Source: an uncultured Anaerolineaceae bacterium
Lineage (GTDB): Bacteria; Chloroflexota; Anaerolineae; Anaerolineales; Anaerolineaceae
NCBI GenBank assembly: GCA_937894825.1
Contig: CALCQT010000083.1
Coordinates: 1-5,534, forward strand
Direction: 5' to 3'
DNA: 5,534 bases
Every line of letters starts with the position of its first letter. The stretch's first letter is position 1. This document shows positions 1 to 5,503 of this stretch, one piece after another. The notes below the pieces were generated by a model that did not search any database, was not told the DNA's origin, and saw only the letters and a list, made by a program, of their open reading frames with translations. Both the position numbers and the translations under genes were made by a program.

Positions 1-41
1 GCACTTCTCTCGAAAAACCACCAACTGGCCGGCTTGCGCCA
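1..41 (-). other. short region downstream of the aldolase; possible ribosome site of a next gene
   Basis: On the minus strand the 41 bases after the aldolase stop hold a GC-rich stretch, a run of five T and then CGAGAGAAGTGC at the edge. The last part closely resembles the CGAGAGGAGTGA that serves as the isomerase ribosome site, so another gene may begin just outside the window. I see only a weak stem before the T run and do not call a terminator. Confidence 0.3.
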
Positions 42-644
42 TCAGGAAAGCATGACCGGCGTTCCAATCTGTTTCGCGTGATGCAAAATCATCGCAGCAT
101 CCTCAACATACTCGGCACGGATATAGGCCTGTTCCAGGTCCTTTCCTACGGTAACCACGCCATGATTGCTCATCAGGCAACCATTCCTGCCCGTTCGCAG
201 ACTGTCCACCACAACACGGCCCAATTCATGCGATCCCGGCGCCGCGTAAGGCGCACAGGGAACGTCCCCGCCAAGAAACGGGATCATCTCTATCAGAATC
301 GCCGGAATCGGCTCGTTCACAACCGCAAAAGCCGTCGCATAGGGAGAATGCGTGTGAACCACCGCGTCAACCCCGTCAAATAGTTCATAAATTGCCGCAT
401 GCATCCGCCATTCCGATGAAGGTTTCCGGCGACTGTCAAGAACGGTGCCATCCAATTTCATCGACACCACGTCGTCCGCCGTCATGATCTCATAACGCAA
501 ACTGGTCGGCGTGATCAACATCAAATCCTCCTCCCGCAGATATGCGGAGAGGTTCCCGCTGGTACCGGCAAACATTTTTTGATCAAAACCCTGTTTGGCA
601 ATCCGAACGACGTCCTGTTTTACAGCTTCAATCCTGTTCATCAT
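42..644 (-). CDS. class II aldolase, L-fuculose-phosphate aldolase type; predicted 5-deoxyribulose-1-phosphate (or analogue) aldolase
   Basis: Zinc-dependent class II aldolase/adducin-fold protein of about 200 residues, near the usual length of FucA-type enzymes. Counting from the chosen start, visible motifs are a GTSGN phosphate-binding loop (27-31), a PSSEWRMH segment carrying the catalytic Glu78, the zinc pair His97 and His99 in VHTHSPY, and the third zinc ligand His161 in SNHGVV. These match the E73/H92/H94/H155 set of E. coli FucA, so the enzyme looks intact. The family cleaves ketose-1-phosphates to DHAP and an aldehyde. Next to an MtnA-like isomerase, a deaminase and a phosphorylase, the inferred substrate is 5-deoxyribulose-1-phosphate or 5-methylthioribulose-1-phosphate. 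The start is placed at the ATGATG pair 13 bases after the isomerase stop, preceded by GGGACAGGG. A longer reading to 698 would overlap the isomerase by 41 bases and adds an arginine-rich stretch unlike the family. The dehydratase MtnB shares this fold, but no other methionine-salvage gene is present here. Fold and chemistry class are solid; substrate is inferred. Confidence 0.88.
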   Translation of the reverse strand: MMNRIEAVKQDVVRIAKQGFDQKMFAGTSGNLSAYLREEDLMLITPTSLRYEIMTADDVVSMKLDGTVLDSRRKPSSEWRMHAAIYELFDGVDAVVHTHSPYATAFAVVNEPIPAILIEMIPFLGGDVPCAPYAAPGSHELGRVVVDSLRTGRNGCLMSNHGVVTVGKDLEQAYIRAEYVEDAAMILHHAKQIGTPVMLS

Positions 645-653
645 CCCTGTCCC
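645..653 (-). promoter_or_regulatory. ribosome binding site of the aldolase gene
   Basis: On the minus strand GGGACAGGG directly precedes ATGATG. The outer GGGA sits 5 bases before the first ATG (644), the inner AGGG 3 bases before the second (641). This supports starting the aldolase here rather than at the upstream ATG at 698 inside the isomerase gene; which of the two adjacent ATGs is used cannot be decided. Confidence 0.5.
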
Positions 654-657
654 ACGC

Positions 658-1728
658 CTAAACGCCAATAATCGTCTCATATTCACCGGGATTTCCATCC
701 CGGTAATACCGTTTCAAGTCATAAGGCGAAAAAATTCCGCACTCTGTAACCACACCACTGACCAGATGGGGTGGTGTAATATCAAATGAAGGGTAGTACC
801 CTTTCACACCTTCCATCGCTGTGCGAACACCCATGGCTTGGAGAACAAATTCCGGATCGCGCATCTCAATTTTCACCGTTCCGACCTCCGGGTGTCCTTT
901 GTCCGGTGATCCGGAGACAAAATACGGAATGCCTAAATATTTCGCCACGATTGCAATTTGAAAGGTTCCGACTTTATTGACAATATACCCGTCCTGGCAA
1001 ATCACGTCGGCCGCGGAGGTAAACACATCGATACCCTCATTTTGGATCGCGAAAGCCGGCATATTATCGGTAATAACGGTAACATCAAAGCCCATATCTC
1101 TGGCCACACTCGCGGTCAGCCGCGCCCCCTGAAAATAGGGGCGGGTTTCCGCACAATACAGCTTCAGGGCATTGCCGCGTTTTTTCGCTTCTTTCAACAT
1201 TTGGCCGACAATCGTTTCCCCAAAGCACTGTGTCAGCACTTTCCCGTTCTGTGGGAACATATCCACCAAATAGGACGCCATTTTGCCAATTTTATTATAG
1301 CGGGCATTATTCGAAACAACCGTATGCCGGACAATCGCCTCGCTGATATTTTCTCCCGCTTCCCGGGCCTTCTCTGCCGCATCCATACAGCCCTGCACAA
1401 TGATCTTCATCCGGTCGGTTGTTGTCGGGCGGGCATGTGCAATCGTCCCGGCTGCCTGCCGCAAATATTCCCGCTGTCCGCTTTCAGATTGGTCCCGACA
1501 TTCAAACGCCGCCAGCGCCATCCCCATCGCAGCCGCGGTATAAGGCCCGGCACTCTGCGTGACCATATCCGTGATGGCTTGAGCCACTTCCCGGTGATCC
1601 TTACACACAACAAATTCGACTCTGGTCGGATAGATCCGGCGGTCCAAAATTCGTACCGCGCCATCCTCATACCAGGCGACATTTTCATACTGCAGCATGA
1701 AAGCGAGCCCCTGATCCGCTCTTTCCAT
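658..1728 (-). CDS. MtnA/eIF2B-like aldose-1-phosphate isomerase (5-methylthioribose- or 5-deoxyribose-1-phosphate isomerase-like)
   Basis: Protein of 356 residues in the MtnA / ribose-1,5-bisphosphate isomerase / eIF2B-alpha family, a typical MtnA length. These enzymes convert an aldose-1-phosphate to the ketose-1-phosphate. Recognisable blocks are ILDRRIYP (27-34), ARPTT (99-103), AETRPYFQGARLTA (193-206), ITDNM (219-223), the DGYIVNKVGT loop (246-255), GIPYFV (266-271) and PSFDITPP (313-320). The catalytic Cys (168, in LTQCFGE) and Asp (241, in SAADV) are both kept, as are the likely phosphate-binding Arg100 and Lys252. Two hallmarks are altered: the usual RGAPAIG reads SAGPYTA (59-65), and the usual HCNAG around the Cys reads QCFGE. 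It is therefore a divergent member and probably not an ordinary MtnA. It lies between a nucleoside deaminase and a ketose-phosphate aldolase, which fits conversion of a 5-substituted ribose-1-phosphate. The start is the third of three in-frame candidates (GTG 1734, ATG 1731, ATG 1728): AGGAG overlaps the GTG and lies 5 bases before 1728. Confidence 0.85.
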   Translation of the reverse strand: MERADQGLAFMLQYENVAWYEDGAVRILDRRIYPTRVEFVVCKDHREVAQAITDMVTQSAGPYTAAAMGMALAAFECRDQSESGQREYLRQAAGTIAHARPTTTDRMKIIVQGCMDAAEKAREAGENISEAIVRHTVVSNNARYNKIGKMASYLVDMFPQNGKVLTQCFGETIVGQMLKEAKKRGNALKLYCAETRPYFQGARLTASVARDMGFDVTVITDNMPAFAIQNEGIDVFTSAADVICQDGYIVNKVGTFQIAIVAKYLGIPYFVSGSPDKGHPEVGTVKIEMRDPEFVLQAMGVRTAMEGVKGYYPSFDITPPHLVSGVVTECGIFSPYDLKRYYRDGNPGEYETIIGV

Positions 1729-1733
1729 CATCA

Positions 1734-1740
1734 CTCCTCT
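1734..1740 (-). promoter_or_regulatory. ribosome binding site of the isomerase gene
   Basis: AGAGGAG on the minus strand in the short gap after the deaminase gene. Its last G is also the first base of the in-frame GTG at 1734, so that GTG cannot be the start. ATG at 1731 is only 2 bases away and ATG at 1728 is 5 bases away, which decides for 1728. Confidence 0.7.
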
Positions 1741-1751
1741 CGATTTTCAAA

Positions 1752-3044
1752 TTAGAATAACGTTTTCATAGCATCATTCAGATCATGGCGGACGCGATCT
1801 TTATCAATCGTCAAAAATTCTCTGTTATCATACAAAACTTTTCCATCTACCATCGTCATCACAACATCCGAAGCCTGGGCGGAATAGACCAGCAGCGAAA
1901 GAAGGTCGTGATTCGGCATCAGATGCGGCGAATCCAGGTCGATCGCGACAACATCCGCTTTCATGTCGACAGCCAGGTTCCCACAGTCTGCGCGTCCCTG
2001 TGCAGTTGCACCGTCGATAGTCGCCATTTTAAACAGATCACCGACCGGCAGCAGCGTGGGATCCTGCATATATCCGCTATGGATCATCGCCGCCAAATGC
2101 ATTTCTTCAAACAGGTTTTGATTGTTATTACTGGCGTCACCGTCTGTTCCAAGCGTGATCCGAATCCCGCGTTTCCGCATCTCCGCAATCGGCATAAAAC
2201 CGCTGCCTAACTTCATATTACTGGACGGATTGTGAACCACAGTCACATCTTTCTCTTTCAGCAGGTCCATATCCTCCGGCTCAACCGCAACGCAATGGGC
2301 CGCGCAGGTCGGATTGTCGAAGACATCCAGATCATAAAAGAAGCGCACCGGCGTTTTCCCATGCCGCTGTTTACATTCTTGATGTTCTTTCAGTGTTTCG
2401 GAGATGTGGACTTGCAGACGGGCCCGGCGCTCTTTACAGAGCTCGGTATACCGCCGAACCGACTCCGCCGACGTGGTGTATTCCGCATGGATCGCAAAAT
2501 CGGCCAGCAGCCTGCCTTCCGCGCAGCCATGCCATTGATCAAAGAAGTCGATGGATTCCTGGATTCTGGCAGCGCGGGCAGCCGGATCGTCATTGAGCAT
2601 CTCCATCGTCGGATGGCCCAAATTGGCCCGCATACCGGACGCAACCACATCCGCAGCATAGCTGGACGGATGATGATACATATCGGAAAAACTGACCACA
2701 CCGGAAGCCAACATTTCCATCATGGCAATCCGGTTCCCCACGCTCAAATGTCCCGGTGTCATCCGTCGTTCCACCGGGAGCATCTGCTCAAATAGCCAGC
2801 GATCCAGCGGCAGCCCGCTGCCCAGTCCCCGTAACAGGGACATCGGTGTATGCGAATGCAGATTGTACAGACCGGGAATCAACGCATGGCCGCTAAAATC
2901 CCGCACCGCATCAAAAACGCCCTCCGGTTTGTTCTCTCCCAGATAAATAATCCGGTCATTTTCAATCCCTAAGTATCCTTTTTCAATCACGCGCCAATCA
3001 TTTTCGAAAGTGAGAATATCGGCATTTGTGAACAAGCTTCTCAT
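1752..3044 (-). CDS. amidohydrolase, 5'-methylthioadenosine / S-adenosylhomocysteine / 5'-deoxyadenosine deaminase family
   Basis: Full-length metal-dependent amidohydrolase of 430 residues (TIM barrel with a small flanking beta domain), of the MtaD/DadD/TrzN-like group. Metal and catalytic residues are all visible: His63 and His65 (NLHSHTPMS), His213 and Glu216 (VHISET), His250 (AAHCVAV) and Asp301 (LGTDGDASNNN). Glu92 in LPVERR aligns with the glutamate that binds the ribose 2'- and 3'-hydroxyls in Thermotoga MTA/SAH deaminase, and His186 (HAEYTTS) matches a substrate-contact histidine. The VHNPSSNMKLGSG segment (270-282) is also characteristic. The family removes the 6-amino group of adenine nucleosides with varied 5' ends, giving inosine forms. 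The next-upstream gene is a phosphorylase with 6-oxopurine residues, exactly what would accept the product. Its ribosome site (AAGGA, 5 bases before the ATG) overlaps the stop of the phosphorylase gene, suggesting translational coupling. Guanine or cytosine deaminases and triazine hydrolases are related alternatives; context favours a 5'-modified adenosine. Confidence 0.85.
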   Translation of the reverse strand: MRSLFTNADILTFENDWRVIEKGYLGIENDRIIYLGENKPEGVFDAVRDFSGHALIPGLYNLHSHTPMSLLRGLGSGLPLDRWLFEQMLPVERRMTPGHLSVGNRIAMMEMLASGVVSFSDMYHHPSSYAADVVASGMRANLGHPTMEMLNDDPAARAARIQESIDFFDQWHGCAEGRLLADFAIHAEYTTSAESVRRYTELCKERRARLQVHISETLKEHQECKQRHGKTPVRFFYDLDVFDNPTCAAHCVAVEPEDMDLLKEKDVTVVHNPSSNMKLGSGFMPIAEMRKRGIRITLGTDGDASNNNQNLFEEMHLAAMIHSGYMQDPTLLPVGDLFKMATIDGATAQGRADCGNLAVDMKADVVAIDLDSPHLMPNHDLLSLLVYSAQASDVVMTMVDGKVLYDNREFLTIDKDRVRHDLNDAMKTLF

Positions 3045-3053
3045 AAATTTCCT

Positions 3054-3878
3054 TTACATTTTTGTAAGTATGGATTTGACATAGGCTCGGAAAAGCACTG
3101 AGACGCGCTGTGCGGTCTCCTCAACTTCGCCCCCGCCGACCGGGCGGTTTTCGATCATCCCGGCCGCCATATTGGTCATCAGAGAAAGCCCCAGCACCGG
3201 CAGTCCGCAATGCGCAGCGGTCAGCGCTTCCGGAACAGTGGACATGCCCACCGCATCCGCGCCCAACACCCGCACCGCTCGGATCTCCGCCGGGGTTTCA
3301 AATTGCGGGCCGGTGAAAAAGTGGTAAACACCTTCGTGGACAGTCAAGCCGCTGCCCTCCGCGCATTGTTTGGCAATTTCGCGCAGTTTCCACGCATAGA
3401 GATCGCTGACGTCAAAGAAACGGTTCCCGAATTCCGAAAGATTCCGCCCGCGCGTCGGACTGACGCCCATCAAATTAATATGGTCGGAAATGATCATCAC
3501 GTCACCCGGTTGATACGCCGCGTTAACAGCGCCCGCGGCATTGGTCAGAATAACCTTTTCAACGCCCAGATTCTTGAACAGGCGGACAGGCGCCGACAGC
3601 TGCTCAAAAGAATAGCCTTCATAGTAATGAAAACGCCCTGCCATACAAACCACATGCCGGCCGGCCAGCTTTCCCGAAACCAGTTTTCCGGCATGGGACG
3701 GTGCGGTCGAGACCAGAAAGTTCGGAATCTCGGGGTAAGGAATGACAACCGCGTCTTCAATCTCGTTCGCCAGTTCGCCCAACCCGGTTCCTAATACAAT
3801 CCCGATCTCAGGCGTAAAATTAATCCGTTCCTTCACATAAGCGGCACTTTTCAAATAATAAGAAAAATCATATTCCAT
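3054..3878 (-). CDS. purine nucleoside phosphorylase, trimeric PNP/MTAP superfamily, 6-oxopurine type with altered ribose 5' pocket
   Basis: Complete 274-residue protein similar to Bacillus PupG (PNP I) and human PNP, of normal length. It catalyses phosphate-dependent cleavage of a purine nucleoside to the free base and ribose-1-phosphate. Phosphate and ribose residues are in place: LGTGLG (29-34), His62 (SHAG), Arg82 and His84 (GRFHYYEGY), Tyr86, Asn113-Ala114 (TNAAG), Met212 and Ser213 (GMSTVPE). Base-site residues Phe193 and Glu194 (GPQFETPAE) and Asn236 (MTNMAAG) match enzymes that act on 6-oxopurines (inosine, guanosine) rather than the Ser/Asp pattern of MTA phosphorylase. The histidine that in human PNP (His257) and PupG contacts the ribose 5'-hydroxyl is absent: the aligned stretch is Gly248-Gly249-Gly250. 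That suits a nucleoside whose 5' position carries hydrogen or methylthio instead of hydroxyl. The gene starts 24 bases after the second permease, with AAGGAG 12 bases before the ATG. Plain inosine/guanosine salvage remains possible. Confidence 0.9.
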   Translation of the reverse strand: MEYDFSYYLKSAAYVKERINFTPEIGIVLGTGLGELANEIEDAVVIPYPEIPNFLVSTAPSHAGKLVSGKLAGRHVVCMAGRFHYYEGYSFEQLSAPVRLFKNLGVEKVILTNAAGAVNAAYQPGDVMIISDHINLMGVSPTRGRNLSEFGNRFFDVSDLYAWKLREIAKQCAEGSGLTVHEGVYHFFTGPQFETPAEIRAVRVLGADAVGMSTVPEALTAAHCGLPVLGLSLMTNMAAGMIENRPVGGGEVEETAQRVSVLFRAYVKSILTKM

Positions 3879-3902
3879 AACACTTCTTCGCTCCTTTATT
3901 TT

Positions 3903-4802
3903 TCAACGGCGCTGTTGTGCAAAATTATAAATCGCCAGCGCCAGGATGGTGGCCAGATACGGCAGCGCCATCGTCAGCTGGCTGCTGATGGCTGAGTTCT
4001 GCAGCATATTGGCCATGGATTGTGCAAACCCAAAAAAGCCGCTGCCGACGACCACACCCAGCGGATGCGCCGCACCCAGAGTCGCAGCCGCCATGGCGAT
4101 GAAACCGCGGCCGGCCGTAATGTTCTGCGCGAACATGGTCACCCCGCCCATCGTCAGCAGACAGCCGCCGATTCCGGAAAGCAGCCCGGAAAAGGCAATG
4201 GTGCCAATCTGCAGCCGGTCAGCGTTAATGCCGAGACTGGTTGCCGCGGTTTTATTAATGCCGACGGAACGCATATGGAAACCGGTCACCGTCCTAAACA
4301 GGAAGAAATACAGGAGTATCGCCAGGACAAAGGCAAACAAATCCAACCAGGTCAGAGAGCTGAACATGGCCTGCACGACCGGCCAGCGGCTCAGAAAACT
4401 CACGTCCACTTTGGGCAGGCTGACCAGATCCGTGCTGACATAAGCGCCCTTGACGCCAAATATGGTCTGCATCAAAAACGTCGTCACCCCCGCCATGAGT
4501 GTGTTAATAGAGACGCCAACGACCAGCATCGCGCCCTTGAATTTGACCATAAAAATTCCCGCCACCCAGGAAACGATCATTGCTGAAATCATTGCGGTCA
4601 GCAGCGAAATAATCACGCTGCCGGTAAAATAATTTGCCACGATGGCCGCAAACGCACCGGTCAGCATGGTTCCTTCCAGCCCGATATTGAAAATAAAGAC
4701 CCGGTTGCAGAGCGCAGACCCCAATCCGACGTACAGAATGGGCGTCATCATGCGCAGCGTGGAGTTAAACACGACCGCAAGATAATTCGCATCGAATGTC
4801 AT
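3903..4802 (-). CDS. ABC transporter permease, nucleoside/simple-sugar importer (NupQ/YufQ-like, BPD_transp_2 family)
   Basis: Complete inner-membrane permease of 299 residues, usual size for the second permease of nucleoside importers of the BmpA/NupOPQ type. It is strongly hydrophobic, with about eight to ten membrane segments. Family landmarks are FNIGLEGTML (38-47, commonly read NIGLEGMML), a VGVSIN segment (95-100), the cytoplasmic coupling loop around GINKTAATSLGI (181-192) followed by FSGLLSGIGG (204-213), and GRGFIAMAAATLG (231-243). It would pair with the permease encoded just upstream to form the membrane channel, powered by an ATPase encoded outside the window. The ATG overlaps the upstream gene's TGA (ATGA, 4799-4802), and its ribosome site AAGGAG (4812-4817) lies inside that gene 9 bases before the start, so the two are translationally coupled and likely made in equal amounts. 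The specific nucleoside carried is not readable from sequence; a 5'-deoxy or 5'-methylthio nucleoside is inferred from the downstream enzymes. Confidence 0.88.
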   Translation of the reverse strand: MTFDANYLAVVFNSTLRMMTPILYVGLGSALCNRVFIFNIGLEGTMLTGAFAAIVANYFTGSVIISLLTAMISAMIVSWVAGIFMVKFKGAMLVVGVSINTLMAGVTTFLMQTIFGVKGAYVSTDLVSLPKVDVSFLSRWPVVQAMFSSLTWLDLFAFVLAILLYFFLFRTVTGFHMRSVGINKTAATSLGINADRLQIGTIAFSGLLSGIGGCLLTMGGVTMFAQNITAGRGFIAMAAATLGAAHPLGVVVGSGFFGFAQSMANMLQNSAISSQLTMALPYLATILALAIYNFAQQRR

Positions 4803-5503
4803 ACTTCAACGCTCCTTTCCGAGCCGGAAACAGCCGGCGCCGATAAGGTTGCAGCCGGCGGCGTCGGTACGGATTTTCGCCGGTGTTGAAGCCGGATGAC
4901 AATACGCGCCGAGATAAAGAGTGTGATACAGCCCTGGATAATCGATGAGATCTCGAGCGGAACAGAGGTTGAACGCGCAATCGCCGCGCCACCGGTCGAA
5001 ATGCCGGCCAGAATAATCGAGGTAAATAAAATCCCGATCGGGTTATAGCCGGAAATCAACGCGGCGTTCAGACCAATCCAGGCATAACTGGCAGACACAT
5101 ATGTATTGTGAACATAACGGTAATTGACGCCCAACACTTCGATCACACCGGCAAAACCGCAGATAACGCCGCTGAGAATGAGCACCCCGTACATAATTTT
5201 TTTACTGCTGATGCCGCCATAATTACAGAAATCAACATTGTATCCGCTCATTCGTGCTTCATACCCAAACACAGTCCGGTTCATCAGAAACCAGGTCGCC
5301 GCAACCAGGAGCAGTGCAATCGCAAAGCCCCAATGGAGCTTCTGATCCGATAAAATCCGGGGAAGCTGAATGGATGGGTCGATCATCATGGTCTGCACCA
5401 GTTTAGCGTCCAAACTTTTATCCAAAAACACATTCTGAACAAAATGCATAGCGATATAGGCGCCGGCATAGTTCAGCATCAGGGTGGAAATTGCCAGAGA
5501 CAT
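4799..5503 (-). CDS. ABC transporter permease, nucleoside/simple-sugar importer (NupP/YufP-like), 5'-truncated at the window edge
   Basis: C-terminal two thirds (234 residues) of the first permease of the same importer; relatives are about 340-360 residues, so roughly 110 N-terminal residues are missing. The fragment opens inside a conserved segment, ISTLMLNYAGAYIA (5-18), which is internal in homologues (commonly NEVISTLMLNYIA), so the ATG at 5503 is not a real start. Codons just before it (Lys-Phe-Arg, to 5510) also fit the family; beyond that an in-frame TAG (5516-5518) is created by the inverted copy at the window end. Other landmarks are YEARMSGYN (81-89) with the following YGGIS coupling loop, LSGVICGFAGVIEVLG (110-125), GLNAALISGYNPIG (144-157) and TGGAAIARSTSVPLEISSIIQG (170-191). 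After the last membrane helix comes an Arg/His-rich stretch and a Pro/Ala-rich cytoplasmic tail (about 205-234). It ends in an ATGA overlap with the second permease gene. Confidence 0.85.
   Translation of the reverse strand: MSLAISTLMLNYAGAYIAMHFVQNVFLDKSLDAKLVQTMMIDPSIQLPRILSDQKLHWGFAIALLLVAATWFLMNRTVFGYEARMSGYNVDFCNYGGISSKKIMYGVLILSGVICGFAGVIEVLGVNYRYVHNTYVSASYAWIGLNAALISGYNPIGILFTSIILAGISTGGAAIARSTSVPLEISSIIQGCITLFISARIVIRLQHRRKSVPTPPAATLSAPAVSGSERSVEV
4812..4817 (-). promoter_or_regulatory. ribosome binding site of the second permease gene, inside the first
   Basis: AAGGAG on the minus strand, 9 bases before the ATG at 4802 and within the coding region for the C-terminal tail of the upstream permease. 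Together with the 4-base ATGA overlap it supports coupled translation of the two permeases. Confidence 0.65.

Noticed and set aside
1..41. Rho-independent terminator after the aldolase, suggested by a T run on the minus strand.
   Set aside because: No stable GC-rich stem directly precedes the T run, and a ribosome-site-like sequence follows it.
645..698. N-terminal extension of the aldolase to an ATG at 698, overlapping the isomerase gene.
   Set aside because: The added 18 residues are Arg-rich and not family-like, they overlap the conserved end of the upstream gene, and an ATG pair with a purine-rich site occurs at 644/641.
1729..1734. GTG at 1734 or ATG at 1731 as the isomerase start.
   Set aside because: The Shine-Dalgarno site overlaps or nearly touches these codons; ATG at 1728 has workable spacing.
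958..1755. A 265-codon open frame on the plus strand opposite the isomerase gene.
   Set aside because: It is antisense to a gene with clear family motifs, its translation is rich in His, Arg and Ile without any recognisable domain, and it has no plausible ribosome site. Other plus-strand frames of 180-195 codons opposite the deaminase, phosphorylase and permease were dropped for the same reasons.
2475..2495. Deaminase motif HAEYT in place of the commoner HAPYT as a sign of lost function.
   Set aside because: All metal ligands and the catalytic Glu and His are intact, and I recall the Glu variant in other clostridial relatives, so it is probably normal variation.
4825..4870. GC-rich repeated AGCCGGCG motif as a possible regulatory hairpin or mobile-element end.
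   Set aside because: It lies inside an intact reading frame, consists of short palindromic GCCGGC units that arise readily in Ala/Pro codons, and has no target duplications or partner.
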